Notes: a model not told the origin generated them from the sequence alone. Positions 39,326 through 50,440 are shown, numbered from the stretch's first letter. The stretch: 64,000 nucleotides of DNA from Vandiemenella viatica (GCA_031002005.1 CM061919.1:16935687-16999686); one strand, 5' to 3'. Numbers and translations: made by a program.

Positions 39326-40200
39326 ATTGATAAAATTGCGATGGAGCAGCCCTCCCTGCACACTCGTATTTCTCCTTTCCTCATCAAACCTATTTTTGCC
39401 CTCTACTAATTTTTACTTCAAATTCTTTCAGTGCTTCTGGTAAATTATTCATTACTTCTCGTGGCAATTTATTCCAGCCCTTACACCACTTCCTAAGAAA
39501 GAAAATTTTGCCACACCCTTTTCCCTGAAATAAAGTGCCAGCTTGTGGTCATGGTCAACCTTGCCCTTCCAAGCACCTCTCTTAATTTTCTCACCAATAT
39601 CTTTCCATGATTCATCTCCTGTATAGGCCTTGTACACTCCGATGAATTTCTTCACCCTCCTTCTATCCTCCAATGAATCCCACTCCAATTCCTTTATCAT
39701 ATTAATTACCGATTGTGTTTTGCGGTAATTTCCAAAGACAAATCTGGCAGCCCTCCTTTGCACCAATTCCTGTATTTGGTACCCAAATTGTGGGTCCCAA
39801 ACTACGCCAACATATTTCAGCAGTGGTCTGGCCAGAGTTTTGTAACCCAATTCCCTTACTTCTCTAGTGCATCCCCTCAACACTCTTTCCAACAGGTGAA
39901 GGCTTTTGAACCACTTTCCTATTACCTGTCCAATGTGTCCTTCCCAGTTAAGTCTGGTATCAAATGTTACTCTAAGGTATTTCATTTCGAGTCTTCAATA
40001 AGTAGCTCCTTCCCCACTTTAAAATCATAATTAGCCTTTAGCTATTTAACTATGTTCCTAATAATCTGGTTCTTCTTTGGATTTATCTTCATCCCAATTT
40101 TTCAATGTGCTGTTTCAAAACAAGGACACTTTAATCAATTCTTAGTTTCAACAGGTTTTCCTGAACACCTTATGTTGCTCTTCGTAAAGGCAAGTCAATT
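39326..40200 (-). pseudogene. LINE family A, 3' half, inserted in hAT-B
   Basis: Minus-strand frame 39985-39452 encodes the region after the RT core: MKYLRVTFDTRLNWEGHIGQ, LGYKTLARPLLKYVGVVWDP, RRAARFVFGNYRKTQSVINM and YTGDESWKDIGEKIKRGAWK. It aligns closely with the plus-strand copy at 62791-63494. The 3' end (39326) has a (TTA)n-like tail on the element strand, as the other copy has an (ATTAA)n tail. The 5' end lies somewhere at 40.07-40.2 kb, so it is strongly 5'-truncated, and a stop interrupts it. Absent from hAT-A at the matching place. Confidence 0.75.
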
Positions 40201-40890
40201 GTACGGTGTACCACAGAAAATAATCTAAGATATTATAGATGACACGATTTATCGATTGTATTCTACTTCCTTCTGACGGAAACGGCCGGTATTTTTTTTT
40301 TCTGAGAAGATCTTAGCATCGTTACCTGATGATTGATGATAATGTGATGAAACATGTTTTGCTGTGTTCATAGATATTTTTAGCTACAGAAAGTTCGAGT
40401 AACAAATTAATTAGAATATACTAGCAGAGTCACGCAATTCTGCAAGCAACAATTATTAAATTTTCATTTAAAATTAGTGGCTTTAGCATATACAGAAAAA
40501 ATTTAATTTTCAGGAAGGTACCCAGCAGTGTTTTAGCATCTCTCTCCAACACCATTGTACTTAATTCATGACTGAAGTTAATATGAAGTTGGGCCTGTGG
40601 GCTGTAACACCGTATAAAGCAGTATAGATATTAGCATAGAATATGTGAAACAACTTGACTGTTGGACCGACCCAACTCTTATTCAGGTGAATCCGGGCAC
40701 TTGGGACAAATATACTGTAAATTCAAGAGTAATAACTATTTTATCACAAAATTAGCTCTTACACTACCGACTTTTTCATAATCGCTTAGTGGTAATAAAA
40801 ATAAACAAAATACAAACGAATGCAACTAACTATAGTTATTAAATAAAAGTCTTACTTTTGGGGCGTACTGTATGTAATACTATTAAGAGC

Positions 40891-41705
40891 CGTCGTTAGC
40901 CTTACGGTAAATACAAATTAATTACTTTTTTTAAAAAAAAAAACTTCCTTATATCCACTGTTATAAAAAATAAATTACTAGCGTGCGCTCCGGCGATGTC
41001 ACAGTATAAACGATCCGATGCATTGTGGGCGTGTCGGGTCAGCCTGCAGTCTAACGGTATTTAGGCACACGGCAAAGGTCCTCACTACTTGGCTCTAGCG
41101 CAGTTAAGACTGAGGTGTCTTTGTTCGAGTTGGCTCACGCGGCATAGCGGGACAGCGAAAAATGTCGCCTTGAAATACAATTATACGGTGCCAAAATTTT
41201 TTTGTGTGATAGCAAATGTGCAGCTCAGTCAGATTCCAATTGTATCACCTCTATCACCCCCACAACCATCACTTTAAACTCCAATCAACGAATCTATAGA
41301 ATCGCCAAATGACATGGTTAACTCAATACATTATACCTAAGTAAGGAGTAAGTTCTCGTTAAGAATGGCAACAAAACATTGAATAGCAATAAAAAATTTA
41401 GTATAAAATTGGTGCCGATTCTTTCAGAGCTTCGCCTAATGCGTCAAAAACATCTGGATCTGTTCAAAAATATAATTGTTTTTGACACTCGAAAAAGGTA
41501 TTGCACGCTAGTAGACGAATCTCAAATTGCTAGAAATCTTGAAGTCACAGCATCTTTCAGTAATTGAAATCGCCTCCCGAAATTGAATGTGCACTGGCTC
41601 AATTAATGATTTTAGGAACTCTACCGTTATCATTCTCGTAACATTTGTTTATTGTATCCTCGATGGCTTCATACATATGTCTTCCATGAGTTTCTCACCA
41701 TACTG
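40891..41705. other. hAT-B interior, no gene seen
   Basis: Non-coding hAT-B sequence. The first bases align with hAT-A just after the BEL insertion (CCGTCGTTAGCCTTAC), and GCGCAGTTAAGAC near 41098 recurs at 29485. Confidence 0.5.
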
Positions 41706-41708
41706 TAA

Positions 41709-43466
41709 GGTCCGGTCAAACAGAGCGCGGGCAACGGGCGCGTGCGGGGAAGTCTGCACGTAGCGGGCACTGTATTTCGTTGTATTGCATCAATCCTGTC
41801 ACAGCGGTAAGCGCGGGCAGCGATCAGTTTGTGAGTGCACACAGTTATCGCGCGATCACGTCGAGGTGGCGAATGTCGAAATAGAGAAATTAATTAATTT
41901 GATGAGCGAAAAAATTTATTTCATTCACGCCACCCCGACTAAAAAAACAACAGGAAAAGTGAAACTTGGATTGAGATTGCGGCGAAAATGAAAGAAACCT
42001 GCAATTGCTAACTGAATTACTATTTATTTATTTAAAAGCATTTTATTTCATTTATCATTATTTATTTGTTACATTCATTTTGTTGCAACTTATTATTATT
42101 ACATGCACTTTTGACACATGACATATAATTCTGTTTATTTATGTAAGCCGGAGAGTAGTAAGCATGTATGTTTACGATATGTTTAAATATCAATTAGAAA
42201 ATTAAAATAAACGACGAACTGATCGGTCACTTGAACTTGATCTCCGTTTTTTCGGGGTTGTACTTGAGAACGCCGTTCTGGACAGGTTTGGACTATCTGA
42301 CATTTCATCACTTGTGATATCTGCAGCACTATAACATCAAAGATAACTGGGAGAGCAACATACCGGTACTGCTTTTACAAATAATAAAAAGAAAAGAAAA
42401 AAACGCCGCTTCTGGGCTAATATGCCAATATCATTTTCAACGACACGTGGCGCTCTACTAAGCCGTTTATTAAATATTTTGTTTCATCGTCTGTCGGGAA
42501 AGGGCGCATTAAATAAGTCTGCAGTGCGAAACATTCGTCGCCTACAAAAACTTGAGGGACGGGGTATCCATACTAGGCAATGGTTTCGAAGATAGAATGG
42601 TTTCACAGTGAACGAATTCACAATAAATGGAGGAATTTTGAATGATGCTAGTGTCGCTGTGCCGGCCGTAGCTGTCAATATCAACTACAAGGAACTTTAA
42701 AATCTGGATCAACAACTGCCAGTAGAATGGGAAAAAATGTAACAGAAATAGCTTGAGCCTATGTTGTTAGGACATTTTATTTTCACGTGTTTTCAGTTCA
42801 CACTTCCAATGCAATTCGGAAAGTGCCAAGGTTCTCTTAACTCTCCTCAGAGTTTTTCACACATCAATCGGTCGGAACAGGCCCGCCGTAAGCGGGCGTG
42901 TAAGGCGTGCAACGCACGCGGGTGGCACTTGCAGGGGGGCGGCAAATCGGGTAATCGACTGTCACCACAGGGACATTGGCAGAGCTACCTTTTTTTTTTT
43001 TTTTTAGCACAACTGTGGCGTCGGTGACACTTGGGGTGGTGGCAATAATGGGGGCGGCAAAATAATGTTCGAAGGGGCGGCAAACTCACATTTTTTTGAT
43101 CCGACTCGGAAAATTCCTGGATCCACTACTGGCTGTAGTTAGACAGGGGGCGGCATAATTGGTTGCACAAGGGCGTTCAAAAAGCTAGCGGCGGGCCTGG
43201 GTCAGAACAGGTAAATACGAAGGCTGTAAAATTCCCAGTTACTTCCTTCACTTTGCTGGAGACAGTTGTATGATGACCGCGAATGAAAAGGCGATAGTTT
43301 GGTGCGAGTCACCTCCGGCCAAACACCCAATCGTTTCGCGTGACGTTTGTTCTATAATCTATATATTGGATTGCCTTGTACAGCCCGCGCTGTTTGACAT
43401 CGTCAGAACACGGCGAGCATCCCTTGTCTCGCACGCGCATGCTGCCCGCGCTCTGTTTGACCGGAC
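41709..43466. mobile_element. Harbinger-type non-autonomous element with TAA duplication
   Basis: Ends are inverted over about 24 bp: GGTCCGGTCAAACAGAGCGC on the left and GCGCTCTGTTTGACCGGAC on the right. TAA lies on both sides (41706-41708, 43467-43469), the 3 bp TWA duplication typical of PIF/Harbinger. Small plus-strand frames inside (KKRRFWANMPISF near 42405, FTVNEFTINGGILNDASV near 42600) do not match a nuclease I recognise. Confidence 0.75.
42878..43199. mobile_element. 322 bp hAT MITE inside the Harbinger-type element
   Basis: CAGGCCCGCCGTAAGC on the left, GCTAGCGGCGGGCCTG on the right. Flanks GGTCGGAA (42870-42877) and GGTCAGAA (43200-43207) match at 7 of 8 bp. Fourth level of nesting. 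Confidence 0.8.
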
Positions 43467-43985
43467 TAAATACAATTTCGATATCCACCAAATCACTTTT
43501 CATTTAGGTTTCTAGTATACAGTGTGATGCATCCAATGAAAGTTGCAGCTGCTCGATCACGTGAAATGTCCACCGTGGTTTCACGAAAAGACAGTGGCTG
43601 GAAAGTTTGCCGCGCAATTTGGGCTGGGTTGCGTTGCCACGCGCGGCGGCCGCGCTATCAACAGAAATGGTTCGCGCGGCAAATAACCGGTTTGGCGCGC
43701 TCGAACATGCCTCGCGCGGCAACCGCACATAGTCGATACGCAACTTAAGCAGCACCGTGCGTGGCACGTTGTGCCGCCTCGCCTTCGCTAACTTCTGTTT
43801 CCCGCAGATAGCAGTAGCAAGCAGGTTTAAATCACGCGAACTGAATTAATTTTTGAAAGTTGTTTAACATTGTTTACTCTTCGGTTCGGCAAAACTTTTA
43901 TCGAGTGCATACCCGCGTCCTGCTAGGGGGGGGGGCAGCTGCCCCCCCACCCCTGCCCGTACCTGGCTACGCCCTTGGTAGCAAG

Positions 43986-44139
43986 TAGGTTTAAATTGAG
44001 CGAAGCGAATTAATTTTTGAAAGTTGCTTAACATTGTTTACTCTTCGGTTCGGCAGAACTCCGATCGAGCGCATACCCGCGTCCCGCTAGGGGGGGAGGC
44101 AGCTGCCATCCCCCCTGCTCGTACCTGGCTACGCCCTTG
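43986..44139. repeat. Right terminus of hAT-A left behind by the hAT-B insertion
   Basis: Repeats the last part of hAT-B (about 43824-43977): both contain TTGAAAGTTG, TTTACTCTTCGGTTCGGCA and CATACCCGCGTCC, and end CCTGGCTACGCCCTTG. They look like a tandem duplication but are the ends of two nested elements. Confidence 0.88.
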
Positions 44140-44147
44140 CCCAGTCT
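44140..44147. repeat. Right target duplication of hAT-A (CCCAGTCT)
   Basis: Matches 19805-19812 exactly. Confidence 0.9.
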
Positions 44148-44760
44148 ATTAAGGAACATCTTCAGTATATTTGATACAGAGGCTATCATTAATATAAATA
44201 TTTTTCTCGTTAAAAGTACGAAAGCATATGCTTATTTATTTCATCGTGATCAAATTTGCATATTCACATTCAGTACAATGTAAAGCTTATTTACATCAAC
44301 TGATAGTTTAAGTACTCCCTGAAGTTAGGATTTCGCTGGCGAAATAGGCACTTCCGAGTATGGTAAGCACACACTCTACAAAATCTGTTCACCATCGACC
44401 GACGAGACCATCATCGAACACGTGGATCAATTCGGACCGACGAGTAAAGCTGGCAGTGTTGCTGGTTTTACGCACCATTTCTGTGTCATCATAATTCCTT
44501 AAATTCGAAATTAATATTATTTTTTCGACAGTATATACTCTTACCTTACCTGGTGCAGAAGACGTCTGACAATGTGTGGATCATCGAAGTTCCCAAATCG
44601 CAAGGGAAAGTGATATCTTGCCGCTTAGTAATGTATTTTCAATTTTACAAGCGTGGAAACATTCCAGAAGCGCAGCAGCAAAGAAACGTTCAGGGACAGC
44701 TAGAAACGTCTGGAAAAGGGAAACTTGTCACCGGCATTTTTGTGTTTATGGTTTTACGAC
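44148..44760. other. Non-coding stretch
   Basis: No recognisable gene; reading frames near 44553 overlap each other and the SINE-like repeat that follows. Confidence 0.4.
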
Positions 44761-44764
44761 TCGT

Positions 44765-44925
44765 CGACGTCATTAGAGGCGTGAAAGGACTGGGGATAAG
44801 GAACGGGAAGGAATTCAGCTATGGCCTTTTGAAGGAACCATCCCGGAATTTACCTTATCTCGGGAAATCATAGGAACTCAACCAACAACGCGATTAGAGA
44901 CACCAATTATCGTCAGTTAAGAGTA
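44765..44925. repeat. SINE-like interspersed repeat
   Basis: GACGTCATTAGAGG...CTGGGGATAAGGAA and AAGGAACCATCCCGGAATTT blocks recur at 45058-45170 and 53590-53720. I recall this as a common grasshopper interspersed repeat; the class is not proven here. Confidence 0.45.
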
Positions 44926-45057
44926 GTTGTGCAAGTTATTATTATTATTACACCGCGATTCACTGAAAGTGGGTGGCGGAGTGTACATTACACCTACCCT
45001 AGTGAGTAACCGTTTGTGCGTAGGTAGGGGTATGGCAGGAGGCGCCGGTGGTATATT

Positions 45058-45170
45058 TTAAGGAACCATCCCCGCATTCGCCTGGAGCGATCTGGGAAAA
45101 CAATGGAAAACCAATTTCAGGATGACTGGAATGGTTTATCGAGATTCGACGTTTTATCGCTCGAAAATCC
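45058..45170. repeat. SINE-like interspersed repeat, second fragment
   Basis: AAGGAACCATCCCCGCATTC, GCCTGGAGCGATCTGGGAAA and GGAAAACCAATTTCAGGATG match the pattern of the copy at 44.8 kb. Confidence 0.45.
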
Positions 45171-45185
45171 TTCCTATTCCATTCC

Positions 45186-45905
45186 CTAATCGCTCGTGGA
45201 GAAAATGAGTATAGAAATTAATCGGTTCTGGCCCTGATTTCTCTTATTTTCTCTGTAATTCCTAGATATCAATGTTGCTGCTAGCAATATGTGTTTGCTG
45301 TCATCCTGAAATAGATCAGTCATGAATTTTTCAATTAGCTTCTGCCCAGAGCAACGCCTTCGGTGTTCCAGATCTTTCCAACCTAACACTTTCCCTCCAG
45401 CTATATATTATACCTGTCACAAATCGGGCGGCTCTTCTTTGGACCTTTCTATTGCCTCCATTAACCCCATTTGATACTGAACAACAATATTCTAAGCGAG
45501 GACGCACCAAAGTTTGAATGCAATCGATTTAACTTGCGGTGTACACGGTTTAAAATTACGACTTAGAAATCGGAGCATATGATTTGCTTTCCCAATTTTC
45601 TTCTCAATATATTCATTCCACAACAAATTATTACGAATTGTTAACCTAGGTACTACGTGGAGTCTACCGTTCTAAAGACAGTGCCATTAATTGTATATTC
45701 AGAGTTAAATGGTGTCACCTTTTTATTTATATACATGATTTGGCATTTTTTTTTTATTATTATTATTTTTTTATTTTTTTTAGCGTTTAACTCCAGCTGC
45801 CAGTCTTTACACCACGTGATTATTTTCGTAACATCGGCTTGTAATAAAGCGCAGTAGTCCTGGGTTGTTATTTCACGACAAATAATAATAGCATCATTGG
45901 GAAAT
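45186..45905 (-). pseudogene. LINE family B, 3' fragment
   Basis: Minus-strand coding includes VLGWKDLEHRRRCSGQKLIE (from about 45389), downstream of an RT-linked domain with RNFKPCTPQVKSIAF at about 45530. A plus-strand relative at 50230-50440 reads WKDLEHLRRCSRDKLTGKFM. The reading frame has stops and the RT core is missing. The 3' domain of such LINEs contains the 'WxxLExRRxxxR' motif also seen in family A, so the class is clear but the clade is not. Confidence 0.6.
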
Positions 45906-45916
45906 AGTCATTTACT

Positions 45917-46107
45917 CAGTACCGGATTAGCCACGTAGCAGGAGTTAGCAAATGCTACACGCCCCGCCGTGCCTAGGATTCTCGGGAGCCTCCCCGTCAG
46001 ACCCCCTTTTTTTCTGTTTTAAGTTCTACTACTGCCCCGAACGGCGAAAACCAAGGGCCCCTTCTTCACATTTGCTACTGGCCCCGCACTGGTTTAATCC
46101 GGCCCTG
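45917..46107. mobile_element. 191 bp hAT MITE related to the 71 bp one
   Basis: CAGTACCGGATTAGCCACGT on the left and GGTTTAATCCGGCCCTG on the right. Its left 40 bp match the reverse complement of the right end of the element at 13676-13746. Flanking 8-mers (CATTTACT and CTATTACC) agree at only 5 positions. Confidence 0.65.
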
Positions 46108-46439
46108 CTATTACCCACCTTATTACGTGGCGCAAATCGTTAATGTATATAAGAAACAACACTATGGCACTAACGGGTCCCATTTCTGTTGCAAATATAG
46201 TTAAATCTATGAATGCAAATCCAGCAATGCAGGAAAATTCTGTATCTTTGCAATTCGTAGCGTCATGTAGGGCATCAACTGTGGGGAAGCCGTTTGCTGA
46301 AAGATTTTTGATATGACTCGTAGTTTACATGAAGAATTAAATCATCGTATGGCATTGTTGGCCATTAGACCCCAAAGTATTGTTCGGCCACCTGATGACA
46401 AAGTTTTCGATTCGCCGTGCAGTGCGGGTTTAGGGGACC

Positions 46440-46620
46440 TACAACGTAATGGGGAAACCGAGCCACGGACGCGTTCTGGCGTTCTTCACATTATGCAGCA
46501 AGCTATGCCGGAGGGGAAGGTCGGGTTGAGGGCCTTTGAAAATCCCAGCCAAGACCGGGATTCGAATGGAGCTTACTTTCTCCAGTCAGACGCCTTATCC
46601 ACTAAGGCAATACATGGCTC
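46440..46620 (-). repeat. tRNA-derived SINE fragment
   Basis: On the minus strand from about 46617: an A-box-like AGTGGATAAGGCG and, about 40 bp later, a B-box CATTCGAATCC, spaced as in a tRNA-Arg-like head, followed by an unrelated body. Confidence 0.45.
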
Positions 46621-46829
46621 TCAAATACCAAAAATAACCTATTCATTTACCAGATTAATAAGAGGCTCTTATGAGGTTATGCCATCACATATTAAAATTT
46701 TTAATAAGGCTTTCACAACAGAAAATGTGGCAGAGGTTCCGTAATTTATCGCTGGCACCGACAAAATTATGAAAGATCTCGTGTCTGTCATCGAGGAATT
46801 TACTAAACTGTATAGGAACATGTAAGCGG

Positions 46830-47017
46830 ATATACCGCACGATATTCTCACTCGGCTCTAGGCGTGCAAAGAAAAAGTACCAATTGATAGGAAGATAGTC
46901 CTTGCAACTCCAGTGTTTAAGAACGGGAACGTTAATGATCCTCAAACCTATAGGCCGATCGCGTTAACTTTAATATTTTTCAGAATTTTTGAACATATTA
47001 TCTATTGAAAAGTCATG

Positions 47018-47074
<57 letters not shown>

Positions 47075-47270
47075 GAATGGGAGCTATTAAACTCAAACCA
47101 GCACGGATCCAGAAGAGGCCCATACCGCAAGACACAACTTACAAATTTAATCCACGACTAATGTCATTTTACTGATTGGTAATTTCGGCTTAACTTATGT
47201 TAGTCAGATTTTAAGAAAAGTTTTCAATACAGTACTGTGCCTCATACTAGTTTATTGGTAAACTTCATGA
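46830..47270 (+). pseudogene. LINE reverse transcriptase fragment
   Basis: Plus-strand frames include TPVFKNGNVNDPQTYRPIAL (near 46910), the conserved RT N-terminal signature 'P.FK.G....NYRPISL' of CR1/jockey elements, then IFFRIFEHIIY. After the (AT)25 run come HTARHNLQI-like and ILRKVFNTVL pieces. The (AT) run sits where coding should continue, and stops are frequent. No endonuclease or catalytic FADD box is left. Confidence 0.55.
47021..47070. repeat. Microsatellite (AT)25
   Basis: Perfect 50 bp AT repeat inside the LINE fragment. Confidence 0.95.
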
Positions 47271-47509
47271 CTATAGTATGTAAATACAAATATGCAACTT
47301 GGTTGATTTACTACTCTTTTGAAAATTGCAACGCCCTGAAGTAACGGCCTGAATCACTCCAAAATCGGAGGATTTACACAACAATGGAACTATAAGTGAT
47401 TGCAGACATATGGTGTGCAAGTAGGCCCAGCAGCGCTCACTTATGTGAGACCCGACAGGTCAGTGTTACATCAAGCTCAGTCTGTCCAGAGCCGTCAAAT
47501 GTAGTGAAA

Positions 47510-48583
47510 ATGAGCAAGCGCGTGCCGACATGTCTCATCGACCTCAAAGGGCGCAATACCAGCATGTGCGTCAATTCTAACGTGGCAGAATGACTGGTAT
47601 CCTGGAAACTGATTTGTCGTACCGTGACATTGCGGCTCGTACAAGGCACGCTGCTGCGACAGTGATGCGTACGCGGTACCAGTGGATAGAAGAGGGTCGT
47701 ACACAGCGACTAGCGGGCACTGGATCACACAACGTGACCACAGCGCGGCATGATCGCCATCTTCTCCGCACGACCGTAATCTACGAAACAACTTCGTCGA
47801 CAGTATTGGCTTGATATTAAAGCACAATAACGGGTATAGACATGTCTGCGTCTACAGTTCGACATCATCTACTGACGGACGGACTTGTGGCACGAGTGCT
47901 GTTGCGTCGGCTTCTATTGACAAGAAACCACCAATACCATAAACTGCAATTGGAACGTGAACTTAGTCACTGGTGCGCTGAGTGGCAAAGTATAATGTTT
48001 TTGGACGAGTCTCGCTTCAACTTGTCCTACAGTGAAAGCCGCGTACGTGTTAGATGGTACCATGGTAAATGCAGTCGTGCAGACTGCAATGCTGAGCGGC
48101 GTAGAGGACAAACGCCAAGTGTGATCTGATGTCGCCTCCCACGTATTGATGGCAATCCTAACTGCAACCGCATCATCAGGGAGTTTTTTAAAGCCCGAGG
48201 CACTGCCCCTCCCGAAGACAGCTGTACATGCCATATTTAAGCAGGACAATACCAGGCCACATGTGGCTAGGAATGAACAAACCTTCTTCGAAGAACGACA
48301 GGTACCACTGCATCTATGACGAGCACGTTTGCCTGACATGTCGCCCATCGAACATGTCTGGGATATTATCGGTCGGCAACTTGTGCGTTACAGGCCTTCT
48401 GCAACCTCTGTCGATGCTTCGTGGACGCGCCTACAAACCGCGTGGCAGTGTGTTGCCCATCAGCATATCCAGGCTCTTATTGATTCTATACCACGACTTC
48501 TAAAAGCTCTGATTGCAGCACGTGGCGGGCTTCACACCATACTGAATTCTCATGATCAGTGCATGTATATAACATTTCTATAA
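47510..48583 (+). pseudogene. Tc1/mariner transposase, DD34E type, broken
   Basis: Frame changes separate the blocks: helix-turn-helix region GRMTGILETDLSYRDIAART (47583 onward); STVRHHLLTDGLVARV (47848); first catalytic D in SIMFLDESRFNLSY (47990); second D in QDNTRPHVARN (48243); E in MSPIEHVWDI (48332). Counting codons between the second D and E gives 34, the normal Tc1 spacing. Stops at about 48126 and 48312 and several shifts make it inactive. It belongs to a different family from the element at 37 kb. Confidence 0.75.
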
Positions 48584-48622
48584 TTCTTATCATTTGTGTA
48601 TCGTCATTTCTCTAATATGTGG

Positions 48623-49692
48623 TGTAAGCTATCTATTAAATTTTGTAAATGCGTGACAAAATTTTATTCTTAGAACCACGAGTTAGATTGGATAGAATAT
48701 TATTGCATTTCATTTTTAAAGTTAGTTTTTATGTTAGTTCAAATTAGAAAGCAGTTTTACAGTTTTTAAGAAAGTATTTTCAATATTTTCAATTTCATCA
48801 GTTTTCGGCATTCGCTTGGAGTGGAAGTTCGTATCTAAATTATTTATTTTCAGCTAAAGCATTAAAGTTAGGATAATTTTAATGATAACTAAAGTTAACG
48901 TTTATTTAAAGATCTAGCGATTGGTAAAATTTCAGAAAGATAGAATTATTTTTATTGTCAAGGTCAGATTAGCCAATGTTAGGACTTCAGATGTGCGATT
49001 TGATATCTGACGAGCTTCCCATCAGCCACCCTTGTGAAAGAGGTAAAATATTTGTTCCCACGCTTCGCGTGAGAACAGTTGCTAGGAATATTCGAGAAGC
49101 AGGAAGTGCTATGTGAATATAGAACCGTGCGTGCAGTTGTTCGGCTCAGTCGTACGGAAGCAGTCTGCGCGATAACATGTAGCTTAGTAGGCCGGAAAGT
49201 TTTATATCTAGCACATCAGTGAAAGTTTTATTTTGGAAGGATTCCACTTGTTTTATTCAAGTTAATCATAATATCGTGTTAAAATAGTATTTCTCCAAGT
49301 GAGGCCTCGGGATTGTCTAAGTTAACTATACTTTTGAACAATGGGAGCGCGTGACGAACTTTTATTGGCTTTCTTCAACTAGAGATTTAATTCTTTGAAC
49401 TATTGGGGTGTGGTCTGGCTCGACTGGTTAATCGACCTTGTAAAACATTACTTTGGAAAAGTCGTCTGATTGCCTGTACAGTTTTTGGCTTTGTGAAATT
49501 GGAAGAATATAATTATTTAATTGGCAATGAACTATTTATTGAACTTTACCTTTCCATAGTTTTAGGGTTAAAATCTATGTGGCGACTGTATAATTCTATC
49601 TAAGCCAAAACTGTTACATCCAAGGCTACACACGGTCAGAGTTAAAACAACGTGTTTATGCTCCACCCCAAGCATAAGCTTTTCGTCTTACA
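48623..49692. repeat. Solo LTR, 1,070 bp
   Basis: Begins TGTAAG and ends CTTACA, with exact 4 bp duplications GTGG (48619-48622, 49693-49696). The length, the TG...CA ends and the 4 bp duplication suggest a Ty3/gypsy-type LTR left by recombination between two LTRs. No internal coding. Confidence 0.75.
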
Positions 49693-49959
49693 GTGGAATA
49701 AATTTTATTTTGATCACATGTCTCCAATATGTGGAATAAATTTCATTGTAATCACATGTCTCCTTCTTGGTGTTGCAATGTTCACCAGCAGTAGTGTGTA
49801 AAACAGTGTGTAGTTCTCGACGATGAATGTTCGCCACACACCAAAGTGAACTCCGGCGTTTCCGATGTATACACCACCGATTTGTGCGACATTATGGAGA
49901 CAAAATAAGACTATTTTTCGATCATATTATTTATCATTTATCGCGCAATTAAAGCTCAG

Positions 49960-50440
49960 GGTGATTGGGCTTTGTTACAAGCAGATGTGAAAATGCTGGC
50001 CTGGAGGCAAAGACAATATGCAATTAATGATACGGTCCTTAGGAAGGCAGATTCCGCTAAATAACTAAATGTAGTAATTTACAACAATGTTTTGTGGCAT
50101 GAAATAATTGAGAAGGCAACTGTGGAAAGCAAACCATATACTCTGTTTCCCAGTTCTTAATTTAAAACAGTGTATGCCGGATCGAACTCGATAGCTTACA
50201 AAGCGTTAGTGCAACCTCTCTTGCAATATTGTTCCCCAACCAAAAACAATGGCCTGGAAAGACCTGGAACATCTTAGGCGTTGCTCTCGCGATAAGCTAA
50301 CTGGAAAGTTCATGACAGATTTATTTCATCATGAAAGCAAACATATTGTATTACCATCAACATTTATTTTCAGAAATGACCGAGGAAGAGAAATTACGAC
50401 CAAAACCGATTCTTTTCGAATAATGGACCCAGCCTGAACG
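49960..50440 (+). pseudogene. LINE family B fragment, plus strand
   Basis: AYKALVQPLLQYCS (near 50197) is the post-RT motif 'YK.LVRP.LEY', followed by MAWKDLEHLRRCSRDKLTGK (50249-50437), matching the minus-strand fragment at 45.2-45.9 kb. Frames are interrupted and the RT core is missing. Confidence 0.55.

Larger units (their letters stand above)
34503..40590 (-). pseudogene. hAT-B transposase relic in scattered pieces
   Basis: Same 52 kDa-repressor-like gene as in hAT-A, split by later insertions. The C-terminal dimerisation piece is at 34503-34718 (SFSILRLVKTWLMSTMLENH). A middle piece at 38516-39235 includes FEDIVDGLSNVSREGNDAAR. The N-terminal piece at 40270-40590 includes CWRDAKTLLGTFLKIKFFLY. 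Between them lie a MITE, a hAT MITE, a ZBED-type hAT derivative, a Tc1 element and a LINE. Stops are frequent even where the gene is continuous, so decay preceded or accompanied the insertions. The gene cannot be functional. Confidence 0.65.
32383..43977 (-). mobile_element. hAT-B: second copy of the same hAT family, inside hAT-A
   Basis: Termini CAAGGGCGTAGCCAGG and CCTGGCTACGCCCTTG with an exact 8 bp duplication. Internal segments align with hAT-A (for example 35195-37090 with 20396-21340, and 38516-39235 with 21345-22060). It carries several later insertions listed separately. Confidence 0.9.
19813..44139 (-). mobile_element. hAT-A: outermost hAT element of the nest
   Basis: Left terminus CAGGGGCGTAGCCAGG and right terminus CCTGGCTACGCCCTTG form the inverted repeat, with an exact 8 bp duplication outside. 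Its own sequence survives in four pieces: 19813-22699, 29466-about 29501, about 32310-32382 and 43978-44139. The gaps are filled by a BEL retrotransposon, a Harbinger element and hAT-B. The transposase is on the minus strand and of the 52 kDa-repressor-like type. Confidence 0.88.
47311..49797 (+). mobile_element. Second Tc1/mariner element, interrupted by a solo LTR
   Basis: Left end CTACTCTTTTGAAAATTGCA and right end (reverse-complemented) CTACTGCTGGTGAACATTGC are inverted relatives. Without the 1,074 bp insertion the element would be about 1.4 kb. A TA precedes the left end; the right TA could not be fixed exactly. Confidence 0.65.

Noticed and set aside
44553..44873. 106-codon frame
   Set aside because: Overlaps the SINE-like repeat and another frame; no known domain.
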